DNA of 23,166 nucleotides, from positions 1 through 23,166 of the forward strand of contig JACVRP010000009.1 in assembly GCA_014534385.1 (NCBI GenBank), read 5' to 3'. This document shows, piece after piece, positions 7,013-14,901 of the stretch. Both the position numbers and the translations under genes were made by a program. The DNA comes from Cyanobacteria bacterium Co-bin13. GTDB taxonomy: Bacteria > Cyanobacteriota > Cyanobacteriia > Phormidesmidales > Phormidesmidaceae. Every line of letters starts with the position of its first letter. Positions within the stretch are counted from its first letter, which is position 1. Under the pieces are notes generated by a model. It worked only from the letters and a program-made list of their open reading frames with translations. It searched no databases and had not been told where the DNA came from.

Positions 7013-8590
7013 ATGGCTTCTATTCTGGATCCGGCCATTCCCGTCAAAATTACCAAGATGAAGTCTCGGGTGTGCTGGCAGCACCCCGCCATTCGCGATC
7101 GCAAAATTGATCAGACCCGCCTGGCGCTAGACACCGGCCACTCAGACGAGCGCGAGTTTTCCTTTCTGGTCATTGGCGACAGCGGTTCCGGGCCTCACAC
7201 TGACTACAACCCCCAGCGGAAAGTAGCCGAAGCCATGCTGCCCCATCTGCCAGACTGCCGCTTTTTACTGCACACGGGCGATGTGGTGTACCAGGTCGGC
7301 TCCAGCGAGCAGTATCCCCAAAACTTTATTCAGCCCTACCGGGAGTGGCTTGTTGGCGGCAGTCGCCCAGAGACCATTGCCTATGACCAGATGGTGTTTC
7401 AGTTTCCGTTTCTGGCGGTTCCTGGCAACCACGACTACTACAATTTGCCCTGGGCCTATGGTCTGTTTACGCAGGTCATGCGGCCCCTGCGGCGACTGCT
7501 GGGAACCCATCTCAACCCCAATATTGGCTGGCATGGCTCCTACGAGGGCGACGCCTACGCCAGAGCCTTCCTCGATTATCTAAAGGCCATTCCGCCAGAG
7601 CAGCTGTCTGCCCACCTCGATGCTCACTATACCGGCCAAACCGAGACCGGGCGCTGCCTGCAGTACCGAGCGGGAGAGTTTACCCGGTTACCCAATCGCT
7701 ACTACAGCTTTCACTACGGCGGCATCGACTTCTTTGCCCTCGACTCCAGCACCTTCAACACCCCTTCGCCGCTACCCCAGGGGCCATCGGGCTCTGACTA
7801 CCGCCGCCTGCTGCACTCCCAGCGAGACGCTGTGGAGGTAGAAAAGCAGGCCGTTGTAGAAGAAGCCACGCAGCTCAAAGAGCAAGAACCCCACGCCCAG
7901 GAGCGGCTTGATGACCTGCAGGCCAAGATCGAGCAGCTTGATGAGGTGCTGCTCGACATCGAAAAGCAGCTCACCGCCTCACCCATGATGTCGATCGACG
8001 CCGAGCAGCTGCTCTGGCTCAAGGACTGCTTAGTCAGCTCCTGGCGCAACCCAGAGGTGCGGGGGCGAGTGCTGTTTTTCCATCACCCGCCCTACGTCAC
8101 AGAGGTTACCAAGTGGCACCAGGGGCAAACTCTGGCGGTGCGCCAACACCTGCGCTGGGTCTTGGATGAAGCGACCAAGGAACTGGCAAGATCAAGCGAA
8201 GATCGGCCCCTGGTGGATCTGGTTCTCTGCGGCCATGCCCACTGCTTTGAGTACCTGAGAACTCTCGATACTGGCCACGCCGATTCCCACATTAACTGGC
8301 TAGTCTGTGGCGGCAGCGGTCTTAGCCTGCGGCGGCAGCGGCCCGACGGGCCAGAGCTATCTGAAACCTTTTTGGGCTCAGACCGAGAAACTTCTGAGGA
8401 GCGTTTGGTGGCTAAATCTCAGCTCTATGTGGGATTGAGCGGCCATAAAAGCGAGCGTCGCAGGCCCTACTCCTTCCTACGCATTGACGTCAAAGCCGGC
8501 AGCCCGCCTCGCTTTGAGGTGAAGCTGCACGTCTCGGAGCGCCACCACCAGACCTGGGAGGACTATGCGTTGGATCCCCTGATGCTCTGA
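7013..8590 (+). CDS. Calcineurin-like metallophosphoesterase with coiled-coil insert
   Basis: A 525-residue predicted phosphoesterase. The dinuclear-metal motifs occur in order: GDSGSG (55-60), TGDVVY (88-93), GNHDYY (138-143), HHPPY (357-361) and GHAHCFEY (407-414). The core therefore appears complete and catalytically competent. No signal peptide is visible, so it is probably cytoplasmic. Between the third and fourth motifs sits a large insertion, including about 50 residues (272-322) with heptad-like Glu/Gln/Leu/Val pattern that looks like an antiparallel coiled coil. Substrate is unknown; members act on phosphoproteins, nucleotides or phosphodiesters. ATG 7013 has no clear ribosome binding site; an internal ATG at residue 16 is an alternative. 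The TIGR02587 gene follows 155 bp downstream on the same strand; linkage is uncertain. Confidence 0.85.
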   Translation: MASILDPAIPVKITKMKSRVCWQHPAIRDRKIDQTRLALDTGHSDEREFSFLVIGDSGSGPHTDYNPQRKVAEAMLPHLPDCRFLLHTGDVVYQVGSSEQYPQNFIQPYREWLVGGSRPETIAYDQMVFQFPFLAVPGNHDYYNLPWAYGLFTQVMRPLRRLLGTHLNPNIGWHGSYEGDAYARAFLDYLKAIPPEQLSAHLDAHYTGQTETGRCLQYRAGEFTRLPNRYYSFHYGGIDFFALDSSTFNTPSPLPQGPSGSDYRRLLHSQRDAVEVEKQAVVEEATQLKEQEPHAQERLDDLQAKIEQLDEVLLDIEKQLTASPMMSIDAEQLLWLKDCLVSSWRNPEVRGRVLFFHHPPYVTEVTKWHQGQTLAVRQHLRWVLDEATKELARSSEDRPLVDLVLCGHAHCFEYLRTLDTGHADSHINWLVCGGSGLSLRRQRPDGPELSETFLGSDRETSEERLVAKSQLYVGLSGHKSERRRPYSFLRIDVKAGSPPRFEVKLHVSERHHQTWEDYALDPLML

Positions 8591-8745
8591 GCCATCGTCT
8601 GAGCCAACCCCCACCCAGCTTCCTGTAGCAGAGGCTACTACAAACATCCCTGAGACAGACGCTACCGTGGCAAGCAGCCGTTAACCTGTTCTTTACCGAG
8701 AGGGCAGCTACCCACTGCTCAACCGGCTCCCTAAAGACAGGTTCT

Positions 8746-9639
8746 ATGGCAAGGCGCATCGTTTTTCCGACTGCTGAAGCATGGCAGTTTGAGCTAGAGG
8801 ATTTTGTTCGGGCAATATCCGGCGGTTTTTTGTTTGGCATTCCGCTGCTCTACACCATGGAAGCTTGGTGGATTGGGTCAGTGACTGAGCCGCCCCAGAT
8901 GCTGGCCTTGCTAGGCGTAACCTATCTGATCGTGTTTTTGCTAAACCGGACAGACGGGTTTCGGCAGGTGCGGCCAGACTCGCCCCGGCAGGCGGCGATG
9001 GACAGTGTCGAGGCCCTTGCGATCGCAGTTCTCTGTGCCGTTCTAATGCTGATTCTGCTGAGGCAAATCACGCCTGCAACCCCCCTTGGAGAAGCCATTG
9101 GCAAGATTGTCATAGAAGGCATGCCCTTTGCCCTGGGGGTCGCCCTGGCCCGCTCAATTCTTCAAGAAGAGACAGAAGACCCTAGCCCGGCTGGTCCGGC
9201 TTCGCCCGGCCCGCTGCACTCGCTGGAGCCGAAGAAGGTCGCTAAGGAGCTGTTAAAAGATATTGGGGCCACGCTGGTTGGAGCCATCATCATTGGCTTT
9301 AGCATTGCCCCCACCGATGAAATCCCCATGCTAGAAGCGGCGATTTCGCCCCCGTGGCTGCTGGCAATGCTCGCCACATCCCTGGTGCTGTCTTACTGCA
9401 TTGTGTTTGTGGCGGGGTTTACCTCTCAGCGCCAGCGGCGGCAGCAGGCCGGGCTATTTCAGCGCCCGCTGACAGAGACGGTGATCACCTATCTGGTGTC
9501 GCTGCTAACAGCGGCCTGTATGCTGTGGTTTTTCCATCGGCTAGGCCTAGGCGACCCCTGGTTCCTCTGGTTTAAAGAAACCCTGATTCTAGGCCTGCCC
9601 GCCACCCTGGGTGGAGCCGCCGGCCGGTTAGTTCTATGA
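8746..9639 (+). CDS. TIGR02587-family integral membrane protein
   Basis: A 297-residue protein with seven or eight hydrophobic segments (about 22-46, 50-68, 86-108, 117-138, 170-192, 202-226, 244-265, 275-296). I recognise it as the TIGR02587 type from the N-terminal region with FELEDFVRAISGGFLFGIPL and TMEAWWIG, and from the following gene: TIGR02588 is known to occur as the second gene of a two-gene operon with TIGR02587. Function is unknown in all members I know of. Conserved-looking charged residues inside membrane regions (E39 in TMEAWW, the PTDEIP turn at 189-194) hint at transport or sensing, but this is speculation. A polar loop rich in Pro, Ala and Gly (about 142-162) separates the two halves. 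The stop overlaps the next start by four bases (ATGA), implying translational coupling. Confidence 0.75.
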   Translation: MARRIVFPTAEAWQFELEDFVRAISGGFLFGIPLLYTMEAWWIGSVTEPPQMLALLGVTYLIVFLLNRTDGFRQVRPDSPRQAAMDSVEALAIAVLCAVLMLILLRQITPATPLGEAIGKIVIEGMPFALGVALARSILQEETEDPSPAGPASPGPLHSLEPKKVAKELLKDIGATLVGAIIIGFSIAPTDEIPMLEAAISPPWLLAMLATSLVLSYCIVFVAGFTSQRQRRQQAGLFQRPLTETVITYLVSLLTAACMLWFFHRLGLGDPWFLWFKETLILGLPATLGGAAGRLVL

Positions 9640-10055
9640 AGCCTGTGACTCAAACAAAACCTCCCCGTCGCCAGCGACCGCTGCACCTATCCGCAGAGAG
9701 CGTGACGTTTGCGATCGCATCTCTGATCGTCGCCATCCTGGTGGGCCTGGTGCTCTTTATCTGGGCCACCCAGAGCAACGAAGATCCCATCTTAGCGGTC
9801 AACCGCAACGGCGATATCCACGCCGAGCAGGGCTATTACTATGTGCCCTTTAGCGTCACCAACATCGGGGGCGGCACCGCAGAAGCCGTAGAAATTGTGG
9901 CCGAACTGCGCCGCAACGGTGAAGTCGAAGAAGAAGGCCAGCAGCAAATCGACTTTCTCTCCAGCCAGGAAGAGCAGGAAGGCGTCTTTATCTTCGAGAA
10001 CGACCCCGGGCAGGGGGAGCTGACGCTGCGGGCGTCGGGGTATCGGTTGCCATAG
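9636..10055 (+). CDS. TIGR02588-family single-pass membrane protein
   Basis: A 139-residue protein with a basic N-terminus (KPPRRQRP), one membrane helix at about residues 25-46 and a C-terminal domain of about 90 residues. By the positive-inside rule the C-terminal domain should lie outside the cytoplasm. That domain has alternating hydrophobic strands with VTNIGGGTAEAVEIVAELRRNG, which resembles an immunoglobulin-like or CARDB-like beta sandwich; this fold is my inference. It is the obligate partner of the TIGR02587 protein, with a four-base overlap of the genes, so the two probably form one complex. No enzymatic motif is visible and no function is established for the family. Confidence 0.78.
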   Translation: MKPVTQTKPPRRQRPLHLSAESVTFAIASLIVAILVGLVLFIWATQSNEDPILAVNRNGDIHAEQGYYYVPFSVTNIGGGTAEAVEIVAELRRNGEVEEEGQQQIDFLSSQEEQEGVFIFENDPGQGELTLRASGYRLP

Positions 10056-10061
10056 GAAGTC

Positions 10062-10085
10062 GGGGAGCAGGGGGCAGGGGCTCCC
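10062..10085. repeat. G-rich hairpin of the GGGGAGCA-type dispersed repeat
   Basis: Runs of GGGGAGCA and GGGGGCA end in GCTCCC, so that GGGAGC (10063-10068) pairs perfectly with GCTCCC (10080-10085). The element fills the gap between two convergent genes, directly abutting the methyltransferase stop. The same sequence type recurs between nrtB and nrtC. It lacks a clear T-run, so a terminator role is uncertain. Confidence 0.55.
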
Positions 10086-10964
10086 TTAATAAGACGTAAT
10101 CAGCAGCTCCGTAATCTTCCCCCGTCGACTGGCTTTGGAGTTGATCGCTCGTCTCGCCTGAATGGTGTGGATAGCAAATTCGGCGTAGAGGTCACGGATG
10201 AAGGGGCAGTCGGAGTTGGAGAGCATCACCTGGACGCCTCGCTGGGCCAGGGTGGTAAATACCTGGCTGAGCTGTTCCTGGTCGGCTGCGGTAAAGCCGT
10301 AGCGGTTGTAGCCTGTAAAGTTGCTGGTGGCGCTGATGGGGTAGTAGGGGGGGTCGAAGTAGACAAAATCGTAGGGGCTGGTGGCCCTTTGCAAAACAAA
10401 ATCAAAAGAGGCCTGCCGAATGTGGGCTGTTTGTAGGGCTAGAGCTGCCGACCTGAGCAGATCTGGGTCACAAATTGCCGGTTTTTTGTAGCGCCCTATC
10501 GGCACATTAAAGTGCCCCTTAGAATTTTCTCTATAGAGGCCGTTGTAGCAGGTCTTGTTTAAATAGATCAGCCGGGCGGCGCGCTGCAGTGGGCAGCTTA
10601 ACTCGGTTTGCGATCTCACCGCATAGTAGTGTGTCTCGCCATGCTGCTGCCGGTGTTCCTCAAGTAGGGCAATCAGGTCCTCTACCTGATTTCGCACGCA
10701 CTGATAGACATTCACCAATTCGGGATTGATATCGGCCAAAACTGCTGTGCGAAAGCGTCCTGTCAGGTGGAAGAAAATTGCGCCGCCCCCTAAGAAAGGC
10801 TCGTAATAGGTGTCAAAGGATTTGGGGAAGTGGGGATAATACTGCTCTAAAAGTCGCCCTTTTCCGCCAGCCCATTTGAGGAAAGGGCGGGGCCAAGTCT
10901 GAGTAGAAAGAGCAGCAATCACCATAATGGCGTCGATAGAATGTGCAGGGATGAGCCGACCCAA
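10086..10964 (-). CDS. dam: Dam-type DNA adenine-N6 methyltransferase (D12 class)
   Basis: A 292-residue DNA adenine methyltransferase of the D12 (alpha) class. Motif X FLKWAGGKGRLL lies at about 28-38, motif I FLGGGAIFF at 57-65 (SAM binding), the family block YLNKTCYNGLYRENSKG at 134-150, and the catalytic motif IV DPPYYP at 204-209. This block is typical of GATC-methylating Dam enzymes, so GATC is the expected target; specificity is inferred. There is no restriction endonuclease gene beside it, so it looks solitary. The genome's abundant GCGATCGC palindrome contains GATC, so this enzyme could methylate every HIP1 site. The start at 10964 follows the longest frame; an ATG at 10925 would begin 13 residues later and is closer to typical Dam N-termini. 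It is divergent from the DUF751 gene. Confidence 0.9.
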   Translation of the reverse strand: MGRLIPAHSIDAIMVIAALSTQTWPRPFLKWAGGKGRLLEQYYPHFPKSFDTYYEPFLGGGAIFFHLTGRFRTAVLADINPELVNVYQCVRNQVEDLIALLEEHRQQHGETHYYAVRSQTELSCPLQRAARLIYLNKTCYNGLYRENSKGHFNVPIGRYKKPAICDPDLLRSAALALQTAHIRQASFDFVLQRATSPYDFVYFDPPYYPISATSNFTGYNRYGFTAADQEQLSQVFTTLAQRGVQVMLSNSDCPFIRDLYAEFAIHTIQARRAINSKASRRGKITELLITSY

Positions 10965-11122
10965 CAGCAGGGATCAAGATCAAATGTACGCGTCTGTTGA
11001 AACTCACTATATCAAAAGCTTGAGAAAGCGGGGTTTTTTCGTCGTAGGCTAGGATATTGGAGAGGTTAAACTCCACAACGGAACTACTCTCACAAGTCGT
11101 TAGAGTATCGCTGGCTCGACCT

Positions 11123-11326
11123 ATGAAAGAATTTTTTGAGAACGTTGTTCGCTATCCGCGCTACCTCATCTCGTTTACGCTGGGGATTCTCTTCAACGCA
11201 ATTCAGCCCCTCATCCCCTTGCTGAAGCGGCCTACTACAGCAGTGGCCCTGATCGGAGCGCTAGTGGCAGGATTTTTATTTCTCACCTTTACGCTGCGGG
11301 CTATGCTGGGCCTCAACGTTGCTTAA
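11123..11326 (+). CDS. DUF751 / Ycf33-like small membrane protein
   Basis: A 67-residue protein conserved in cyanobacteria and as plastid Ycf33. It starts MKEFFENVVRYPRY, followed by two hydrophobic stretches (about 13-30 and 40-62) separated by a basic loop. I chose ATG 11123 because this is where the family begins; the frame is open 66 bp further upstream without similarity. Function is unknown. It sits 45 bp ahead of rbfA, in the order DUF751-rbfA-nagZ that I recall from other cyanobacteria, and is probably the first gene of that operon. Confidence 0.85.
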   Translation: MKEFFENVVRYPRYLISFTLGILFNAIQPLIPLLKRPTTAVALIGALVAGFLFLTFTLRAMLGLNVA

Positions 11327-11371
11327 GCTGAAACTATGAACGGCGATAACGCCTGATAAGGAGAAGCCAGT

Positions 11372-11824
11372 ATGGCCAACGATCGTCGGATGGCGCGAGT
11401 CGCGTCGCTGATCAAGCGGGAAGTGAGTCAGATGCTGATGGACGGCATCAAAGATGACCGGGTGGGCGCGGGCATGGTCAGCGTCACCGACGTGGACGTT
11501 TCGGGCGACCTGCAGCACGCCAAGATTTTTGTCAGCGTCTACGGCACCGAGGAGGCTCGGGCCGAGACGATGACCGGCCTCAAAGCCGCCACCGGATTTG
11601 TGCGAAGCGAGCTAGGCAAGCGCATTCGCCTACGCCGCACGCCTGAGATTTTGTTTAAGGAAGATCGCTCGGTAGAGCGGGGAACTCGGGTGCTGTCGCT
11701 GCTGAGCCAGCTCGACCAGGAGCGGGCCGAAAAGGGCGATCCGCTGGAGCCGGAGAGCGACTACCAGGCTGACCTGGAGGAGGGTGCAGCTGAGGCAGAC
11801 CTGTTCTCAGACGAGGAAGAGTAG
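11372..11824 (+). CDS. rbfA: 30S ribosome-binding factor A
   Basis: RbfA binds free 30S subunits and assists late 16S rRNA maturation, including the 5' helix, and is important in the cold. The 150-residue protein has the single KH-like domain: RRMARVASLIKREVSQML at the start, VSVTDVDVSGDLQHAKIFVSV in the middle, and RIRLRRTPEILFKEDRSVERG toward the end. It is somewhat longer than usual because of an acidic C-terminal tail (from about residue 115). A strong TAAGGAG lies eight bases before the ATG. The gene is followed after three bases by nagZ, so the two are surely co-transcribed. Confidence 0.95.
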   Translation: MANDRRMARVASLIKREVSQMLMDGIKDDRVGAGMVSVTDVDVSGDLQHAKIFVSVYGTEEARAETMTGLKAATGFVRSELGKRIRLRRTPEILFKEDRSVERGTRVLSLLSQLDQERAEKGDPLEPESDYQADLEEGAAEADLFSDEEE

Positions 11825-11827
11825 GCC

Positions 11828-13510
11828 TTGGCCAGCACGCTGTCATCTTCAATCCTGCCCCCTGTGGAGAGCCTGTCGCTGGCTGAGCAGGTGGCGCAGA
11901 TGGTGGTCGTGCGCACCAGCGGCCATCTGTTTGACCACGAGATTCGCTATCCGGCCTGGGAGGCGGATCAGGAACAGCTGCGCCACTACCTGCAGGACCT
12001 GGGGGTGGGCGGCGTGATTTTGCTGGGGGGCAGTGCGGCGGAGGTGGGCGTGCGATCGCAAACTCTCCAGTCGCTTGCCGCCATTCCGCTGCTCATTGCT
12101 GCCGATATTGAGGAGGGCGTGGGCCAGCGCTTTAGTGGAGCCACCTGGTTTCCGCCGCCGATGGCGCTAGAGGCGATTGCCCAGCAAGACTGGCTTAGGG
12201 CATTAGATTTGGCAGAGCAGTTTGGCGCAGTGACGGCCCAGGAAGCCCTGGCGATTGGCATTAACTGGGTGTTGGCCCCGGTAGTCGATGTCAACAATAA
12301 TCCGGCCAATCCGGTGATCAACGTGCGCGCCTTTGGCCAATCGCCGTCGCAGGTGAGCGGCTTGACCAGCGCTTTTATCCGAGGGGCCAAGCGCCAGTCG
12401 GTGCTGACTGCCGCCAAGCATTTTCCGGGGCATGGCGACACCGCCGTCGATTCTCACCTGGCGCTGCCGATCATTCCCCACGACCGGCAGCGGCTAGAGC
12501 AGATTGAGTTTGAGCCTTTTCGAGCTGCGATCGCAGCTGGGGTCGATACTGTGGTGACGGCCCACCTGCAGGTGCCCGCACTCGACGCCCAGTACCCGGC
12601 CACCCTTTCTCACGCCACCCTGACCGAAACCCTGCGGCAGGATCTCGGCTTTGACGGGCTGATTGTCACCGATGCCCTGATCATGGGAGCCATTACCCAG
12701 ACCTACGGCCCCTACGAAGCCGCTGTGCTGGCCGTCGAAGCCGGTGCCGACGTGCTGCTGATGCCGGTTGACCCCGAGGGCGCAATCAACGCCGTCTGCG
12801 AAGCTGTGGCCGTTGGACGCATTTCTGAGGAGCGAATTTCGGCCTCGGTGGAGCGGCTGTGGCGGGCTAAGCAAAAGGCGACCTCGCTGTTGGGCCTGCC
12901 GCCTGAGTCGTGCCATGCCTGGGAACATTTGCCGCCGCCCCCCGTTCAGCTGGATCTGCTGGCCCAGCCGTCATTCCGCTCGGTAGCCGCTGCGATCCTG
13001 CACGAATCGGCCACGGTTCAGGGTCAGCTAGATCTGAGCCGCCCGAACAGCTCTAATGAGGTTCAAGGGGACAACATCATCATTGTAGATGACGGTCTGA
13101 ACTGTCCTTTTTTGGGCCGAACGGCTAGTGCGATCGCATTGCCTCAGCAGTACGGCTACCGGCTCAAGCTGATAGATACCCAGGGCTGCTGCCGCCTCCC
13201 TGATCCAGCCTTGCTGCAGCCCAGCCTGCTGCAGGTCTTCATTCGGGGCAACCCCTTTCGCGGCTCTGCTAGCCTGACTGAAGTTGCCGCCGCCTGGCTC
13301 CAGGCGCTGCTGGGGGCTGACTGCCTGCAAGGGCTGGTCATTTACGGCAGCCCCTATGCTTTTGAGCAGTTTCGGGCTGACCTGCCAGAGGGCGTGCCCT
13401 ATGCCTTCACCTACGGGCAAATGCCTGAGGCTCAAACTCAGATTCTGTCGGCGCTGCTGGGCCTGACGATCCAGGGCCTTGCCGCTAGGGATGAAGACTT
13501 TACAGACTAG
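11828..13510 (+). CDS. nagZ: Glycoside hydrolase family 3 beta-N-acetylhexosaminidase
   Basis: A GH3 enzyme expected to release N-acetylglucosamine from peptidoglycan turnover products. The NagZ hallmark KHFPGHGDTAVDSH lies at residues 197-210 (catalytic Asp/His dyad on the flexible loop). The nucleophile Asp is D282 in LIVTDALIMGA. At 560 residues it is longer than compact NagZ proteins (about 340): a second domain from about residue 360 resembles the GH3 C-terminal alpha/beta domain. No signal peptide is visible, so cytoplasmic location is likely. The start is a TTG three bases after the rbfA stop, implying translational coupling; an alternative downstream start would cut into the GH3 barrel. 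It is the last gene of the DUF751-rbfA-nagZ unit and faces glsA convergently. Confidence 0.9.
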   Translation: MASTLSSSILPPVESLSLAEQVAQMVVVRTSGHLFDHEIRYPAWEADQEQLRHYLQDLGVGGVILLGGSAAEVGVRSQTLQSLAAIPLLIAADIEEGVGQRFSGATWFPPPMALEAIAQQDWLRALDLAEQFGAVTAQEALAIGINWVLAPVVDVNNNPANPVINVRAFGQSPSQVSGLTSAFIRGAKRQSVLTAAKHFPGHGDTAVDSHLALPIIPHDRQRLEQIEFEPFRAAIAAGVDTVVTAHLQVPALDAQYPATLSHATLTETLRQDLGFDGLIVTDALIMGAITQTYGPYEAAVLAVEAGADVLLMPVDPEGAINAVCEAVAVGRISEERISASVERLWRAKQKATSLLGLPPESCHAWEHLPPPPVQLDLLAQPSFRSVAAAILHESATVQGQLDLSRPNSSNEVQGDNIIIVDDGLNCPFLGRTASAIALPQQYGYRLKLIDTQGCCRLPDPALLQPSLLQVFIRGNPFRGSASLTEVAAAWLQALLGADCLQGLVIYGSPYAFEQFRADLPEGVPYAFTYGQMPEAQTQILSALLGLTIQGLAARDEDFTD

Positions 13511-13649
13511 GGCTGCGGGTGCGGCTGTACGCCCTTCTAATCACCCCCTATGCCACGCTCCCTAGCTGTGCTTAGGGGTCCCACGCCTAGGGCGACTGTG
13601 GCTCTATGGCGAACGGTCTTGCCTCTGCCCCAGGGAGGCGGGGGCTCGC

Positions 13650-14633
13650 CTACAGCGCCGTTGATTCTGGTCTTTCTTGAATAGCGGCTTCAACCCGGCA
13701 GCGGCCCATGGATAAATCCATCAGATGGAGGCCAAACTCCTGAGACAGATCTTCAAACGCGCGCAGGCCGCGCACGCTGTTGCCATGCCCATCTAGCAGC
13801 GGTGAAAAGACGGCAATGCCGACCTGATTGGGCACCACGGCCAAAATCCCCCCGGAAACACCGCTTTTAGCCGGAATGCCTACCCGGTAGGCCCATTCTC
13901 CTGCAAAGTTATACATGCCGCAGGTGTACATAATGCTGAGCACGTCTCGCACGTACTCGGGGTGGAGGGCCTGCTCCCCGGTCAGCGGATTTTCGCCCTG
14001 GTTGGCTAGCGTGGCCGCCATCACGGCCAGGTCGCGGCAGGTGACTAAAACGGCGCACTGCTGAAAATACAGGTCCAGGGCCTCATCTACTTTCTGGTCA
14101 ATCATGCCGAAGTTGAGCATGAGATGGGCCATCGCCCGATTGCGGTGCCCGGTCGAGCGCTCAGAGACAAAAACAGGCACGTCAATAAAGACTTCGTGCC
14201 CCACATAGCGCTGAAACATGGCCAGCATCCGATTGAGCCGTTCGGTGGGGCCATCGCCTTGAATCAGGCTAGTGGTTGCGATCGCACCTGCGTTCACCAT
14301 TGGGTTGTCGGGGCGTTTTGAGTCCTCATCCAGGCGGATCAGGGAGTTAAACGGATCTCCGGTAGGCTCCACGCCCACCTTTTTTAGCAGGTGCTCTCGC
14401 CCGTGGTCTTCTAGCGCCATGCCGTAGACAAAGACCTTCGAGATCGACTGAATAGTGAACTTCTGATCCACGTCGCCCGCCTGAAAAATGCGCCCATCGC
14501 GAGTGACGGCGCAGAGGGCAAACCAGTTTGGATCTGCCTTAACCAGTTCAGGAATGTAGGAGGCCACTTGCCCCACCTGCAGATCCCGGTATTTCCAGTA
14601 CAGCTTTTCCAAAAAGGCTTGAAAATCAGCCAT
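13650..14633 (-). CDS. glsA: Glutaminase A
   Basis: GlsA hydrolyses glutamine to glutamate and ammonia in the cytoplasm using a serine beta-lactamase-like fold. The catalytic SxxK motif is present in QSISKVF (Ser63, Lys66), with the family blocks NPMVNAGAI, CGMYNFAGEWAYRVGIPAKSGVSGG and SPLLDGHGNSVRG. I chose ATG 14633 (327 residues, family-typical), which has AAAGG seven bases upstream, over a TTG at 14666 whose ribosome binding site would abut the start. The gene is divergent from nrtA across 790 bp containing nitrogen-type regulatory sites, so it may share nitrogen control; that link is inference. Convergent with nagZ. Confidence 0.93.
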   Translation of the reverse strand: MADFQAFLEKLYWKYRDLQVGQVASYIPELVKADPNWFALCAVTRDGRIFQAGDVDQKFTIQSISKVFVYGMALEDHGREHLLKKVGVEPTGDPFNSLIRLDEDSKRPDNPMVNAGAIATTSLIQGDGPTERLNRMLAMFQRYVGHEVFIDVPVFVSERSTGHRNRAMAHLMLNFGMIDQKVDEALDLYFQQCAVLVTCRDLAVMAATLANQGENPLTGEQALHPEYVRDVLSIMYTCGMYNFAGEWAYRVGIPAKSGVSGGILAVVPNQVGIAVFSPLLDGHGNSVRGLRAFEDLSQEFGLHLMDLSMGRCRVEAAIQERPESTAL

Positions 14634-14800
14634 CAGAGCACCTTTAGCAGAGCAGGGGCAGTCCAACTCCTCTCAACTTTAACGGAATGCAGGGCATCCT
14701 ACGCGTCATTCACCCCTTGACTTTGGGACAGGACTTGACGAGTGATTTGGGTGGTGCGATCGCAGTTTCAGTCAGGATCTTACAGTTCATTTCCGCAAAA

Positions 14801-14815
14801 ATGCAGTTAGTGCAT
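14801..14815. promoter_or_regulatory. Candidate NtcB (LysR-type) binding site upstream of nrtA
   Basis: ATGCAGTTAGTGCAT is a perfect dyad containing TGCA-N5-TGCA (14802-14814) and the LysR core T-N11-A. As I recall, TGCA-N5-TGCA is the motif reported for NtcB at the nitrate assimilation operon of Synechococcus. Its centre lies 52.5 bp upstream of the centre of the NtcA-type site, about five helical turns. No ntcB gene is in this window. Confidence 0.6.
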
Positions 14816-14852
14816 AGTTGGAATCCTCTTTTCGCATCGCTCTTCAAGATAA

Positions 14853-14895
14853 TGTGACTAGATTTACAAAACCTCACCTTTTCTATTCATAAATT
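14853..14895 (+). promoter_or_regulatory. NtcA-activated type promoter for nrtABCD
   Basis: TGTGACTAGATTTACA (14853-14868) matches GTA-N8-TAC with one change (GTG) and has the TGT-N10-ACA symmetry. Exactly 22 bases after the TAC comes TAAATT (14890-14895), a TAN3T -10 box. GTAN8TAC-N20-24-TAN3T is the known architecture of NtcA-dependent promoters. A start near 14902 would centre the site at -41.5, the class II position. The promoter is inferred from the motifs only. Confidence 0.62.
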
Positions 14896-14901
14896 GATAT
14901 G

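Noticed and set aside
8625..8638. Small hairpin GTAGC-AGAG-GCTAC after the metallophosphoesterase gene
   Set aside because: A 5-bp stem without a T-run is common by chance; it is not supported as a terminator.
13511..13649. Possible bidirectional terminator between nagZ and glsA
   Set aside because: Only short 5-bp stems with sizeable loops and no T-runs were found; not convincing enough to list.
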